Assembly: GCF_000245335.1 (NCBI RefSeq)
Contig: NZ_JH600286.1
Location: forward strand, 372,001-436,000
Origin: Bacillus mojavensis RO-H-1 = KCTC 3706
GTDB lineage: Bacteria; Bacillota; Bacilli; Bacillales; Bacillaceae
Direction: 5' to 3'
DNA length: 64,000 nt
Below, in pieces: positions 44,557 to 54,639 of this stretch (within the stretch, counting starts at the first letter, position 1; each line of letters starts with the position of its first letter). The position numbers and the translations under genes are program-made. The notes below the pieces were generated by a model, which saw nothing but the letters and a program-made list of their open reading frames with translations, was not told the DNA's origin and ran no database searches.

Positions 44557-46943
44557 TTTATTATCAAGTGTTCAAGCTGTTCCGGCGGTATCGGTCTGCT
44601 GAAAAAGAAGCCCTGTAAATGGTCACAGCCTTTTTCGTCAAGCAGCTGTTTTTGGCCGGAGTTTTCTACGCCTTCGGCAATGACTTGTAAAGACAGCTGA
44701 TGGCCCATGGCAATAATGGCGCCGGTAATTTGTTCTGATTTCGGATGAGTCTGAATATCATCGATGAATGATTTATCGATTTTCAGTCTGTGAATCGGAA
44801 AATCCTTTAAATAGCTTAGAGAACTGTGCCCCGTGCCAAAATCGTCAATGCTGATCCTGATGCCTAATTTGGTTAAAGAAGATAGAACCTTTTTGGAGTG
44901 GTCTAGATTATCCATGGTCATGCTTTCTGTTACTTCAACTTCAAGAAGGCGAGGGGGAAGCCTGTATTTAAAAAGGGTATTCTTGATGAGCGGAATCAGT
45001 TCCTCTGATTGAAACTGTCTGGCGGAAATATTAATGGCGACAGAAAGATCAAATCCTTTGTCGTGCCACACTTTTGCCTGCCGGCACGCCTCATCAATAA
45101 TCCACTTTCCGATATCAATAATAAGGCCGGTTTCTTCGGCAACACCGATGAATTCTCCAGGCGGACGCAGATTGCCGTCTGGAGTGACAAGGCGTATGAG
45201 CGCTTCAGCACCTGTCATCTTCTGATCCTTTGAACTGAATTGCGGCTGATAATGCAAGACAAATCTTTTGTTATCAATCGCTTCCCTCAGCTCCATTTCT
45301 TGATTAAGCTTGACGGTTTCTTTATTGCCGATTGAGAAAGAGTAGTATCTGTATTTGCTTTTGTTTCGCTCTTTGGCCGCATACATTGCCATATCTGCCT
45401 TTTTCATCAATTCAGGGCCGTCTGTTCCGTCTTTAGGAGAAATCGCAATACCGATGCTGACGGATGTAATCAGTGTGTGGTCCTGAATTTTAAATGGCTT
45501 TTTGAATTGCTGAATGATTTTTTTAGCCAAAATGTCTGCTTCACCCGTTCCGGTATTGGCGTCAGTCAAAATAATAATGAATTCATCACCCCCAAGCCGC
45601 GCGATAAACCCATTATCTGGGATAACAGATGAAAGCCGTTTAGCCGCGAGCTGGAGCAGCTGATCGCCGACATTGTGGCCTAATGCATCATTTATCACTT
45701 TAAATCGATTCAAATCTAAGAAAAATACCACGGTGTTATAATCCAGGGCATGCTCGCGGTTCAAGACCTTAGTTAGGTGGGAGATCGCATGTCTTCTATT
45801 GGGTAAATCTGTAAGTGAGTCATAATGAGCCATTCTATGGATTTTTTTTTCGGCTCTGTATTGTTTTGTCACATCCTTACAGATGACATATATGCTGTCC
45901 AGTTCTTGATTAACCTCAACAGGTATAAACGTAATATTCAAATGAAACTGGCCTTTGTCCGTCATAAGAGTGGCGTCGCTGTTAATGGCTTGTTTTTCGC
46001 TTTTGACCTGCTTAAAAAGCGCATTGATTTTTGTCGGCATATAGTGATTCCAATTTTGATGGTTTAGGCCGAAGTTATTCATCATATCCTCACCTGCATG
46101 GTTAGAAGAAATAATATCTCCTTTTAATGACAGGATAAAGATCGCATCAATATTGTGAATAATTAAAGATTGAAACCGCTGTTCGTTATCCTTCATGCGT
46201 TCATTTTGTTTCATGAATTTTCGATCGGCATGGGAACTGAATAATAATAACGTTTGAATACAGAAGATGATTAAGGCAATCAGAATAGACCAATCGAATG
46301 TATGGACCTCCATATGATGGTCGGGAGGTGCACTATCTTTATAAAATGTAGCGGCCATCATTCCTGTATAATGCATTCCCGAAATGCCAATTCCCATTAT
46401 TAAGGCACTGATTATTTTATAAATCAGCAAATGATCTGCAGGTTTTTTCATGGACAAGTCAAAAAAAATCTTTAGTGAGATGAATGATGCTGCAATGGCA
46501 ATGACAATGGATAATGTAAAAAGCAGCGGTTCATATATCATCATTACCCGGGAAATGGAAGACATTCCGATATAATGCATAGATGAAATCGATGCACCCA
46601 GCACCACCGATCCTGTAAGCAGCCTGTAAAAGGTAAGCATATACCGGCTGACAATATATAAAGAAACAAATGATCCAGAAACAGCAGCTGCAATCGAGGC
46701 AACTAAAGGCACCAGTTCATAATGCATCGGTACCCCCGTATGAACAGCCATCATTCCGATAAAATGCATAGACCAAATCCCAAAGCCCATGATGAAAGAG
46801 CCTGCAATCAGCCACACCTTGCTTTTTAATCCTGTATGAATGGTGACTTTTCTTGATAGTTCAAGGGAGGTGAAAGATGCTGCACAAGCAATAAGAATAG
46901 ATAAACATATGAGTGCTGTATTATATGTTACGTGTAATTCCAT
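44541..46943 (-). CDS. dgcW: MHYT-GGDEF-EAL c-di-GMP protein DgcW (YkoW)
   Basis: The 800-residue protein has seven N-terminal membrane helices with three MHYT motifs (SMHFIGMMAV, SMHYIGMSSI, GMHYTGMMAA), a possible copper/gas-sensing module. A PAS domain lies at about 250-370. The GGDEF domain (ARLGGDEFIIIL, about 375-535) and an EAL domain (GAEALIRL; EVTESMTM; DDFGTGHSSL; VIAEGVE) follow. Both catalytic motifs look intact, so synthesis and hydrolysis are both possible; in B. subtilis it is reported as a diguanylate cyclase. It is monocistronic. Confidence 0.93.
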   Translation of the reverse strand: MELHVTYNTALICLSILIACAASFTSLELSRKVTIHTGLKSKVWLIAGSFIMGFGIWSMHFIGMMAVHTGVPMHYELVPLVASIAAAVSGSFVSLYIVSRYMLTFYRLLTGSVVLGASISSMHYIGMSSISRVMMIYEPLLFTLSIVIAIAASFISLKIFFDLSMKKPADHLLIYKIISALIMGIGISGMHYTGMMAATFYKDSAPPDHHMEVHTFDWSILIALIIFCIQTLLLFSSHADRKFMKQNERMKDNEQRFQSLIIHNIDAIFILSLKGDIISSNHAGEDMMNNFGLNHQNWNHYMPTKINALFKQVKSEKQAINSDATLMTDKGQFHLNITFIPVEVNQELDSIYVICKDVTKQYRAEKKIHRMAHYDSLTDLPNRRHAISHLTKVLNREHALDYNTVVFFLDLNRFKVINDALGHNVGDQLLQLAAKRLSSVIPDNGFIARLGGDEFIIILTDANTGTGEADILAKKIIQQFKKPFKIQDHTLITSVSIGIAISPKDGTDGPELMKKADMAMYAAKERNKSKYRYYSFSIGNKETVKLNQEMELREAIDNKRFVLHYQPQFSSKDQKMTGAEALIRLVTPDGNLRPPGEFIGVAEETGLIIDIGKWIIDEACRQAKVWHDKGFDLSVAINISARQFQSEELIPLIKNTLFKYRLPPRLLEVEVTESMTMDNLDHSKKVLSSLTKLGIRISIDDFGTGHSSLSYLKDFPIHRLKIDKSFIDDIQTHPKSEQITGAIIAMGHQLSLQVIAEGVENSGQKQLLDEKGCDHLQGFFFSRPIPPEQLEHLIINQPPR

Positions 46944-47168
46944 ATGGAGATTCCCCCGTGTGTTCCAGTCTGGTTGACTCTCCTTATTATCGGCTGCCAG
47001 CTAAAGAATTTCAGTCTATAAGCCTAGAGAAATTGTCAGAAAAACGTTTGGAATGAAGATTCTCTGTTTTTAGTTCTGCTGACCGTCAAAAATATGTTAA
47101 AATCATTTTGATGTTTTGAGTTAAAAACAAAAATGTGTATACATAGATCAGGGAAAAGGGAAGTGAAG

Positions 47169-47801
47169 ATGATCGAAGAATTGGTTATGTCCTGGATAGA
47201 AGCATTTAAAAGCTTATCTTATTTCGGAATTTTTCTGGCGCTCTGTATTGAATTTATACCGGCTGAAATTGTCCTTCCGCTTGCGGGTTATTGGGTATCG
47301 AGAGGTGACATGACGCTTGCCGGCGCTGTTCTGGCAGGATCATTAGGAGGAGTCGCCGGTCCGCTCACCCTGTATTGGATCGGGCGTTATGGAGGCAGGC
47401 CGTTTCTTGAACGTTTCGGAAAGTATCTCTTTATCAAGCCTGAGGCTCTTGACAAATCGGATGAATTTTTTAAAAAACATGGCGGTTTTGTCGCTTTCAG
47501 CGGCCGCTTCCTGCCGGGGGTCCGCACCCTGATTTCCATACCGTGCGGCATCGCAAAAATGAATGTCTGGGTGTTTTCTCTTTACACATTTATCGCTATG
47601 CTGCCGATCACATTTGTTTATGTATATCTCGGTGTGAAGCTCGGAGAAAATTGGAAAGACGTTGGCTCTATTCTAGACCAATATATGCTTCCGATCGGAA
47701 TTGCCATTTTGATCTTGTTTGTTCTCTATTTAGTGATAAAGAAGAGGAAAAAACGAATGCAGTCTGAACATTTTTCAGTTTTTTTAAAAAATAAGCGTTG
47801 A
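47169..47801 (+). CDS. ykoX: DedA-family membrane protein YkoX
   Basis: This protein of about 210 residues (MIEELVMSWIEAFKSLSYFG start, behind AAAGGGAAGTGAAG) has four to five helices. DedA motifs include FIPAEIVLPLAGYW, GSLGGVAGPLTLYWIGRYGG and FSGRFLPGVRTLISIPCGIAKM. DedA proteins include undecaprenyl-phosphate and lipid flippases. An in-frame ATG 12 codons upstream is a less likely start. Confidence 0.88.
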   Translation: MIEELVMSWIEAFKSLSYFGIFLALCIEFIPAEIVLPLAGYWVSRGDMTLAGAVLAGSLGGVAGPLTLYWIGRYGGRPFLERFGKYLFIKPEALDKSDEFFKKHGGFVAFSGRFLPGVRTLISIPCGIAKMNVWVFSLYTFIAMLPITFVYVYLGVKLGENWKDVGSILDQYMLPIGIAILILFVLYLVIKKRKKRMQSEHFSVFLKNKR

Positions 47802-47852
47802 CAAATAAGCTCGCTCCGCATATCATTGACTTATAATATGATATTTCTTGAA

Positions 47853-47992
47853 ATCCCAAAGGGGAGTAGCGTCCGGAATGTTTCCGGAAACAAAGTCGTC
47901 ATTTCATGGATAGTGATATCCATCGGCTTTGTTGGCATGCCTGAATTCATGTCTAGCAAGACCTTTGCCTTATGTCGGCAAAGGTCTTTTTT
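47853..47992 (+). promoter_or_regulatory. yybP-ykoY Mn2+ riboswitch
   Basis: The conserved 5' segment AAAGGGGAGTAGCGTC (47858 on), the matching 3' segment TTGGCATGCCTGAATTCATG (47931 on), and a terminator (AGACCTTTGCC/GGCAAAGGTCT plus T6, 47959-47992) form the ykoY-type element. TATAAT sits at 47832-47837. Mn2+ should disrupt the terminator and turn ykoY on. Confidence 0.95.
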
Positions 47993-48058
47993 GCATGTCC
48001 GGCCGGCATAAGATCGGATGAAGAGAAAGAAAACAACTTTTTTGGGAGGGTATCATTT

Positions 48059-48853
48059 ATGGATGCAGCATTATTATTGGAGTATGGTTGGGTTCTTCTC
48101 GTCTTGATCGGGCTGGAAGGTATTTTAGCCGCCGATAACGCTTTAGTGATGGCGGTTATGGTAAAACATCTGCCGGAGGAGCAAAGAAAGAAGGCATTGT
48201 TTTACGGGCTGGCAGGCGCCTTTGTTTTGAGATTTGGTTCTTTATTCGCTATTTCTTTTTTGGTCAATGTATGGCAGGTTCAAGCCATTGGCGCGCTCTA
48301 CTTGCTGTATATTGCAGCAAGCCACTTGCTCAAAAGATATGTATTTAAGAAAGAAGACAATCATAAGGTGACGAAGCAAAGCGGATTTTGGCCGACTGTA
48401 TTAAAGGTTGAGCTGGCAGATATTGCTTTTGCTGTAGACTCCATCTTAGCAGCAGTCGCTCTGGCGGTTACGCTGCCTGGAACTTCACTTCCGAAGATCG
48501 GCGGACTTGATGGAGGACAATTCCTCGTTATTTTGGCCGGAGGCATTATCGGGCTGGTGATTATGCGTTTTGCGGCTTCGATGTTTGTGAAGCTTTTAAA
48601 GGAACGTCCAAGCCTAGAAACAGCAGCTTTTGTAATTGTCGGATGGGTCGGGGTAAAGCTTGCTTTATATACACTCGCACATGATGACATAGCCATTGTT
48701 TCCTCGCACTTTATTCATTCAGGGACATGGAAGCTGATTTTCTGGGTTGTCTTAGCGGCGATCGCAGTTAGCGGCTGGTTTATGTCAGGCTCAAAAAAAC
48801 AGACGGAAGACGCACAAAACGAACAAAATAACAGAAGCCAAGAAAGGGCTTAA
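48059..48853 (+). CDS. ykoY: TerC-family Mn2+ exporter YkoY
   Basis: This 264-residue TerC protein has seven to eight membrane helices and the metal-site motifs EGILAADNALVMAVMV (near 20) and ELADIAFAVDSILAAVAL (near 120). It exports Mn2+, helping to metalate secreted enzymes in B. subtilis. The ATG at 48059 is preferred, with GGGAGGG upstream, because an earlier in-frame ATG lies inside the riboswitch terminator. The Mn2+ riboswitch controls it. Confidence 0.92.
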   Translation: MDAALLLEYGWVLLVLIGLEGILAADNALVMAVMVKHLPEEQRKKALFYGLAGAFVLRFGSLFAISFLVNVWQVQAIGALYLLYIAASHLLKRYVFKKEDNHKVTKQSGFWPTVLKVELADIAFAVDSILAAVALAVTLPGTSLPKIGGLDGGQFLVILAGGIIGLVIMRFAASMFVKLLKERPSLETAAFVIVGWVGVKLALYTLAHDDIAIVSSHFIHSGTWKLIFWVVLAAIAVSGWFMSGSKKQTEDAQNEQNNRSQERA

Positions 48854-48856
48854 TCA

Positions 48857-48887
48857 TAAAGACTCTGCTGAAAAGCAGAGTCTTTTC
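48857..48887 (+). terminator. Terminator after ykoY
   Basis: AAAGACTCTGCT/AGCAGAGTCTTT is followed by T. Confidence 0.83.
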
Positions 48888-48961
48888 ATGTTTGAAGCGT
48901 TTTCACTGACGAAATAAAATAACATTTTTATAACAGCTTTGTTACAAAAACCTCTAATAAA

Positions 48962-48990
48962 ACCCCCAAAATTCTCTTTAAGGGCACGAA
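48962..48990 (+). promoter_or_regulatory. SigI-type autoregulatory promoter of sigI
   Basis: ACCCCC (48962-48967) and CGAA (48987-48990) are separated by 19 bases, matching the B. subtilis SigI -35 and -10 elements. It lies about 125 bases before the sigI start. Confidence 0.8.
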
Positions 48991-49116
48991 ATCCTGTATA
49001 GTACGTGAGAATGTATTGTCACAATTGAGACATTGGAAATCAATATTTCTTTTTCTCCTTTGCGATTCCCTATCAAATTAGCTATCATTAATGAGTAGTT
49101 ATAGGGAGGAACTGAG

Positions 49117-49872
49117 GTGAAACCAGTGCTTAGCCTTTTGTTTAAATTGGGAAAAAAGAAGCAAACGCTTGAAAAAGCTGTTGAAAGTATACAAAAAGGC
49201 AATAAAGATCTGCAAAACGAGTTGATACAGCAGTATAAGCCATTTATCGCAAAGACGGTTTCATCCGTTTGTAAACGATATATAGATGAAAAAGACGATG
49301 AGTTTAGCATCGGACTGATTGCATTTAACGAAGCTATTGAAAAATACTCACCTGAAAAAGGAAATTCGCTGCTCGCATTCGCAGAGCTTATTATAAAAAG
49401 AAAAGTTATTGATTACATTAGAAAAGAAGCAAGAACCGCTCAAAATATTAATATGGATTTACAGGAGGGTGACGATCAGGAATCCTCACAAAGCTTGATT
49501 GAAGCCGAGCTTTCTATTGATGAATACCGCCGCCAAATAGAACAGGAACAGAGGCGTGAGGAAATCCTGTATTTTCAAAAGCAGCTTAAAGACTACGGTC
49601 TTTCATTTCAAGAGCTGCTTGAACATTCTCCAAAGCATGCAGACGCAAGGCAAAACGCTATAAAGGTGGCGCTCACCCTTGTAGAGCATGAAGAACTAGC
49701 TGCGATTCTTTATACGAAGAAACAGCTTCCTGTTAAACAGCTCGAACAGCTCGTTTCAGTAAGCAGAAAAACGATTGAGCGAAACAGAAAATATATCATT
49801 GCCATGTGCATTATCATTACCGGTGATTATATTTATTTAAAAGATTATCTTAAAGGGGTGCTGCACTCATGA
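49117..49872 (+). CDS. sigI: RNA polymerase sigma factor SigI
   Basis: This 251-residue heat- and wall-stress sigma factor of the SigI group has region 2 LIQQYKPFIAKTVSSVCKRY, DEFSIGLIAFNEAIEKYSPE and LAFAELIIKRKVIDYIRKEA. The SigI-specific C-terminal DNA-binding domain has VKQLEQLVSVSRKTIERNRK. GTG start behind GGGAGGAACTGAG. It overlaps rsgI by 4 bases, so sigma and anti-sigma are coupled. In B. subtilis it drives lytE, mreBH, bcrC. Confidence 0.95.
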   Translation: MKPVLSLLFKLGKKKQTLEKAVESIQKGNKDLQNELIQQYKPFIAKTVSSVCKRYIDEKDDEFSIGLIAFNEAIEKYSPEKGNSLLAFAELIIKRKVIDYIRKEARTAQNINMDLQEGDDQESSQSLIEAELSIDEYRRQIEQEQRREEILYFQKQLKDYGLSFQELLEHSPKHADARQNAIKVALTLVEHEELAAILYTKKQLPVKQLEQLVSVSRKTIERNRKYIIAMCIIITGDYIYLKDYLKGVLHS

Positions 49873-51005
49873 GAAGAGGGATCATAGTCGAGAAAAATAA
49901 AAAATTCGTCACGTTGCTGACCCCTGACGGACAATTTTTAAAAGCCAAAAATGATCGCCAAACATATGAAATCGGAGAAGAAATCATGCTTCCGACTGAG
50001 ACACGTATGGGCAGAAGGGCCAGCTTTTTTGATTTTTTAAGACTGCGCCCTTTCAAAATGGGGATTTTTACGATGACTGCTATTATGCTTTTTATTTTTA
50101 TTATTCTCCCGTTTTCTCTAATGACAAGGCCTATGCGTATATGACAATTGATATCAATCCAAGCTTCGAAATGGCGTTAAACAGCGATTACGAAGTGATT
50201 GAACTGACGCCCCTCAATGATGACGGCAAGAAGGTTATCAGTGACATCGATGATTGGGAGGAGACTGATTTTAAAAAGGTGATAGACGATATTATTACGG
50301 ATTGCAGCGAGCATGGATATGTAAAGGAATCGAAAGAAATATTGATTTCCACTGTTTATGAAAATACGGATGACAATACATATAAATCAGGAGTAAAAAA
50401 GCAGCTGAATGATGTAACGGAAAAATATAAAACGACATACCGCATGGAATCCCTCGAAACCGATATGAAAACGAGAGAAAAAGCAAAAAAGGAAGGCGTA
50501 TCAACAGGAAGTTACATAAAATCAAATGAAAAGAATAATGTGAAAGATCCAAACGAAGATTCTCAAAAATCCGGGGAAGAGGATCAAAAAAATACCGGCA
50601 GCGAGGAAGAAAACACGGATCTAACAGATGATCAAGACAGCAAACAAGGAGAAAATGAACAGCTGGATGATATGGACTCAGAGAAAGAAGATACAACAGA
50701 CACGCAGAATGACGATAGTGAACTGAATAAAGACGTAAAGGAATCAGATGAAAACACGAAAACTGAAAAAGATGGGGATACTGAGCAAACCCCTACACAA
50801 GATCCTCAAGATAACGGAAATGAAGAAGAAGACAATGGTGAACAGAATAGCAAGAATCAAAAAAAATTGGAATAACGGTGAAAAAGGAAAGGGTCATTCC
50901 TCATCTAATCGGGATAATGCTTCTTACCACCGTAACCCAAATAGCTACAGCAGCAATAATAAATCAGCTCAAACTGAAGATTCGCCGAGTGCCCCCGGCG
51001 AATAG
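49869..51005 (+). pseudogene. rsgI: Anti-sigma-I factor RsgI, two frameshifts as written
   Basis: The N-terminal cytoplasmic anti-sigma domain (IIVEKNKKFVTLLTPDGQFL) is followed by one membrane helix (MGIFTMTAIMLFIFIILP). A conserved periplasmic domain (MTIDINPSFEMALNSDYEVI) and a long acidic, low-complexity tail follow. Break one is at CCC/G 50108-50111: one extra C or G gives IILPVFSNDKAYAYMTI. Break two is the A8 run 50859-50866: removing one A gives NQKNWNNGEKGKGHSSSN to TAG 51005. The shifts cancel, giving about 378 residues. If real, the protein would be cut just after the membrane helix. Confidence 0.9.
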
Positions 51006-51015
51006 AGTCCTGAGT

Positions 51016-51210
51016 TTATTTATTTGTGCCATTTAGCTGTGATTGTGCTTGCTGAACCAGACGCTTTGTCATTTCCCCGCCTACAGAGCCGTTTGCACGT
51101 GAAACTGTATCAGAACCAAGGTTCACACCGAATTCTTGAGCCACTTCAAGTTTAAATTGGTCTAGTGCCTGCTCCACCCCTGGAACAACGAGTTTATTTC
51201 TGCTCGCCAT
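51016..51210 (-). CDS. sspD: Small acid-soluble spore protein D (alpha/beta type)
   Basis: This 64-residue SASP coats DNA in the spore core. It has the GPR cleavage region [16 protein letters not shown] and the second conserved block [29 protein letters not shown] ribosome site. It ends 11 bases from the rsgI stop on the other strand and is expected to be SigG-dependent. Confidence 0.95.
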   Translation of the reverse strand: MASRNKLVVPGVEQALDQFKLEVAQEFGVNLGSDTVSRANGSVGGEMTKRLVQQAQSQLNGTNK

Positions 51211-51306
51211 CTTTTTTCATCTCCTTTTTCTCGTAAGAAATTCTTAACGCGTATTTAGTTTGAAATGTACGGGGTTTATTTATGCTGGCAATTGTTGTGG
51301 GGGAAT

Positions 51307-51334
51307 AAAAAACCCCCCGGCAATCTGCCGGGGT
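51307..51334 (-). terminator. Terminator after ykrK
   Basis: On the minus strand CCCCGGCA-GAT-TGCCGGGG is followed by a T-rich tract, directly past ykrK. Confidence 0.85.
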
Positions 51335-51343
51335 ACATCCTGA

Positions 51344-52045
51344 TTATAGGATGTCTGCGGTCATTTTGTTCGCGGTCGCCTGAATATGGAACGTCAAAAT
51401 GGAGAGAACTGTAATGGCAATAATCTGCCTGATTTTGACCCATTGAGCGTCACTCAGCTCTTCAAAATGGTGACGGATAAGGTCCGTTTCCTGTTCGACG
51501 ATCTGCTGGAGATTTGAATCCTTCATGGAAGGAGTGTCTTGGTGATGAATGGCATGCAGCACATGCGCGCAGCTTTCGTAGTATGCTAACGGGCTGATGA
51601 CATCATCAGATCTGTCTGAGATGGTGTTAAAAGCAACTTTTAAGATAGCTCGTATGTGTTCAAAGTCATAAATGGATTTTAGGTCACGTACAATTAAAAG
51701 AATCACTGCCTGTTCAACTGAATACTTTTTACCCAGCTCAGGATGGCCAATGAGATCTTTGATATCGCGTTTCACCCAATTTTGAATCGCGGTTGACTTT
51801 AGCGACGTCAGCTCGCATAAATTGCCAAGCTCAACGATTTCGTTGGTAGACAGTCCGTATTCTTTTTTCTGTTTTTTTCGTTCATATCTTGTAAGAAATT
51901 CCGGAATCTGAAGATGGCTTGCAGCTTCTTCCGCTGGCATATTCGCTGATTTGACTAGTATGTCGAGCGGGCTAATGTCTCCCAGGCCTTTAAGGGAATA
52001 GAGCAGCCGTACCATCTCAATTCGAGTGAGTTTAAAAATATTCAT
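51344..52045 (-). CDS. ykrK: HtpX regulator YkrK
   Basis: This 233-residue YkrK protein begins MNIFKLTRIEMVRLLYSLKG, has a putative N-terminal helical DNA-binding region, a MerR-like second block (NWVKRDIKDLIGHPELGKKY), and a C-terminal helical hydrophobic end. It is known to repress htpX in B. subtilis. It is divergent from htpX with about 170 bases between starts, which houses both promoters. Confidence 0.87.
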   Translation of the reverse strand: MNIFKLTRIEMVRLLYSLKGLGDISPLDILVKSANMPAEEAASHLQIPEFLTRYERKKQKKEYGLSTNEIVELGNLCELTSLKSTAIQNWVKRDIKDLIGHPELGKKYSVEQAVILLIVRDLKSIYDFEHIRAILKVAFNTISDRSDDVISPLAYYESCAHVLHAIHHQDTPSMKDSNLQQIVEQETDLIRHHFEELSDAQWVKIRQIIAITVLSILTFHIQATANKMTADIL

Positions 52046-52143
52046 TGTTCACCTCTTCAAGACAATTTGACGCGGATATAATCTTTATGTATAAATGCAC
52101 TATTAAAGCGTCAGCAATACATTAACATCATACGTCTAAATCC

Positions 52144-52171
52144 TTGCATTTTCAAACAGATGTTTTATAAT
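52144..52171 (+). promoter_or_regulatory. Promoter of htpX
   Basis: TTGCAT (52144-52149) and TATAAT (52166-52171) are separated by 16 bases. The start codon is at 52217, which rules out the earlier in-frame ATG at 52160 inside this promoter. Confidence 0.75.
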
Positions 52172-52216
52172 TTAAATATACAAGTTCTTTTGATCTTAAA
52201 AATAACGGAGGTTATT

Positions 52217-53113
52217 ATGGCGAAAAGAATTTTTCTGTTTATTTTAACGAATATTTTGGTGCTTACAACAATCGGAATTGTTTTATCTGTCATAAGCTCT
52301 GTTACTGGAGTTGGGACGTACATTACAGCTGATGGCGGTATAAATCTTATTGCGCTTCTTGTATTCAGTTTAGTCGTCGGTTTTGTCGGTTCCTTTATGT
52401 CTCTTGCGATGTCCAGATGGATGGCAAAAACAATGATGGGTGTCAGAGTGCTGAATCCGGAAAAACATACACTTAGCTATGAAGAGCAGCAATTGGTTGA
52501 CCGTGTTTATAAATTAAGCCGCTCTGCCGGCTTAACGAAGATGCCGGAGGTCGGAATTTACCGCTCATCTGAAGTGAACGCGTTTGCGACTGGCCCTTCA
52601 AAACGCCGCTCTCTTGTCGCTGTGTCGTCAGGTCTGCTTGACCAAATGGATGACGCTGCGGTTGAAGGCGTGCTTGCCCATGAGGTTGCGCATATTGCAA
52701 ATGGTGATATGGTGACAATGACACTTTTACAAGGAATTGTGAATACCTTTGTCGTCTTTTTATCACGTATCGCTGCATGGATCGCGAGCCGCTTTGTTAA
52801 GGAAGATCTTGCGCCGATTGTTCATTTTATCGCAATGATTGTGTTTCAGATTGTCTTTTCCATTCTCGGAAGCCTCGTTGTTTTTGCGTATTCACGCCAC
52901 CGTGAATTCCATGCTGACCGGGGAGGAGCTGATCTTGCCGGCAAGGATAAGATGATTCATGCTCTTCGAACGCTTAAGAGCTATTCTTCCCGCATCATGG
53001 AAGAAGATCAGACAGCTGTCCAAACGCTAAAGATTAATGGCAAGAAGCGTTCATCGCTTTTCTCTACTCACCCTGATTTAGATGAAAGAATCAGACGGTT
53101 AGAAGCTAAATAA
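52217..53113 (+). CDS. htpX: Membrane metalloprotease HtpX
   Basis: This 298-residue M48B protease has two N-terminal helices (about 5-25 and 36-58), the zinc motif [13 protein letters not shown] (near 140), two more helices (around 155-210), and the third ligand in [15 protein letters not shown]. It degrades misfolded membrane proteins. Ribosome site AACGGAGG. It is regulated by divergent YkrK. Confidence 0.95.
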   Translation: MAKRIFLFILTNILVLTTIGIVLSVISSVTGVGTYITADGGINLIALLVFSLVVGFVGSFMSLAMSRWMAKTMMGVRVLNPEKHTLSYEEQQLVDRVYKLSRSAGLTKMPEVGIYRSSEVNAFATGPSKRRSLVAVSSGLLDQMDDAAVEGVLAHEVAHIANGDMVTMTLLQGIVNTFVVFLSRIAAWIASRFVKEDLAPIVHFIAMIVFQIVFSILGSLVVFAYSRHREFHADRGGADLAGKDKMIHALRTLKSYSSRIMEEDQTAVQTLKINGKKRSSLFSTHPDLDERIRRLEAK

Positions 53114-53128
53114 AACCAAAACATCCTT

Positions 53129-53157
53129 CCTCTGAGAACCCTCAGAGGTTTTTTTTC
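53129..53157 (+). terminator. Terminator after htpX
   Basis: CCTCTGAG/CTCAGAGG with a short loop and T8. Confidence 0.88.
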
Positions 53158-53286
53158 TGTTTCACTTTGACTAAAATAATAAAAAATATGCAAGTTAAGA
53201 AAATGTTTCGCAAAAGCCTTTAAAAATGGAACTAATATCTTTAGAATAATTACCGTACTTTAAATGGAGAGGCAGAAGGATTTCAC

Positions 53287-54636
53287 ATGAGATTAAAGCT
53301 TGGAAAATTGATACAGGCATTATCTCCGGCCCAGCTGATTGCATTATATTATTTTCTCGCAGTAACTGTGGCCCTGATATTGCTGAGTCTGCCTGCTGCC
53401 CATAAGCAGGGAGCGGATTGGACCTTTATTGACGCACTTTTTACGGCTGTCAGTTCAGTCAGCGTCACGGGGCTGACGGTTGTTGATACAGCTGATACAT
53501 TCAGCACTACAGGCATTTTTATTTTGGCATTTGTTCTGCAATTTGGCGGAATCGGTATTATGACGCTCGGCACATTTATTTGGCTGATCATGGGAAAAAG
53601 AATAGGCCTTAAAGAACGGAAATTGATTATGGTAGACCAAAATCAATCCCAGTTTTCAGGAATTGTCAATTTAATGAAACAGGTTCTTTTCCTTATATTG
53701 TGGATTGAATTTTTTGGAGGAATCATACTTGGCACTTATTTTCTAACCTACTATGATTCCTTTCAGGAAGCTTATTTACACGGGTTTTTTGCAAGTGTCA
53801 GTGCAACCACAAATGGCGGGTTTGATATAACAGGAAATTCTATGGTTCCGTTCCGCCATGATTATTTTGTGCAGTTTATTACGATGCTTTTGATCATATT
53901 CGGAGCGATTGGCTTTCCGGTGCTTGTCGAAGTAAAGGACTTCTTGTTTTCAAAGCATCGGAGATATCCGTTTACGCTTTTTACAAAAATCACGACGATT
54001 ATGTTTGGCTCACTCGTAGTGTTTGGCGCCATCGGCATCTATGCGCTGGAAGCAAGCCACTCGTTTGCGGGAAAGGCTTGGCACGATATTTTGTTTCTCT
54101 CTTTGTTTCAATCAACAGCTACCCGAAGCGGAGGGCTTGCAACAATTGATATCAGCCAGCTGTCGGATCCCACGCTGTTTTTTATGTGTGCGCTGATGTT
54201 TATCGGTGCCTCACCAAGCTCAGTCGGAGGAGGCATAAGGACAACAACGTTTGCTTTGAACCTGCTTGCGCTGTTTCATTTTGCCCGCGGCAATAAAGCG
54301 GTAAAAGTATTCAAACGGGAGCTGCACCCAGCAGATTTGATGAAGTCTCTTGTTGTCACAATGATGGCGATTTTGCTCGTTTTTGGAGCGACACTGATCC
54401 TTACGATAACAGAGAAGCATTCTCTGCTGGAGCTCTTGTTTGAGGTATGTTCGGCCTTTGGAACGACCGGTCTGTCCCTCGGCATTACAGCTGATTTGAG
54501 CAACGTAGGAAAATGTGTCATTATGATCGTCATGTTTATCGGACGGATCGGAATATTGACCTTCCTTTATCTGATCGGAAGAAAAGAAATTGAAGCAAAT
54601 TATCATTATCCGAAGGAAAGGGTCATTATTGGATAA
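53287..54636 (+). CDS. ktrD: K+ channel-forming subunit KtrD
   Basis: This 449-residue SKT-family protein has four M1-P-M2 repeats. The filter glycines are visible in SVSVTGLTVVD, SATTNGGFDITG, STATRSGGLATID and AFGTTGLSLGIT. It takes up K+ with low affinity together with the cytosolic regulator KtrC, encoded elsewhere. The former name is ykrM. It has its own terminator. Confidence 0.95.
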   Translation: MRLKLGKLIQALSPAQLIALYYFLAVTVALILLSLPAAHKQGADWTFIDALFTAVSSVSVTGLTVVDTADTFSTTGIFILAFVLQFGGIGIMTLGTFIWLIMGKRIGLKERKLIMVDQNQSQFSGIVNLMKQVLFLILWIEFFGGIILGTYFLTYYDSFQEAYLHGFFASVSATTNGGFDITGNSMVPFRHDYFVQFITMLLIIFGAIGFPVLVEVKDFLFSKHRRYPFTLFTKITTIMFGSLVVFGAIGIYALEASHSFAGKAWHDILFLSLFQSTATRSGGLATIDISQLSDPTLFFMCALMFIGASPSSVGGGIRTTTFALNLLALFHFARGNKAVKVFKRELHPADLMKSLVVTMMAILLVFGATLILTITEKHSLLELLFEVCSAFGTTGLSLGITADLSNVGKCVIMIVMFIGRIGILTFLYLIGRKEIEANYHYPKERVIIG

Positions 54637-54639
54637 TTA

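Noticed and set aside
47972..48058. Longer N-terminus for YkoY
   Set aside because: The extra codons read through the riboswitch terminator; the good ribosome site and TerC homology begin at 48059.
50570..50860. Repeats in the acidic tail of rsgI as a tandem repeat array
   Set aside because: The tail is compositionally biased (Asp/Glu/Asn/Lys) without an exact repeating unit, and it is normal for RsgI.
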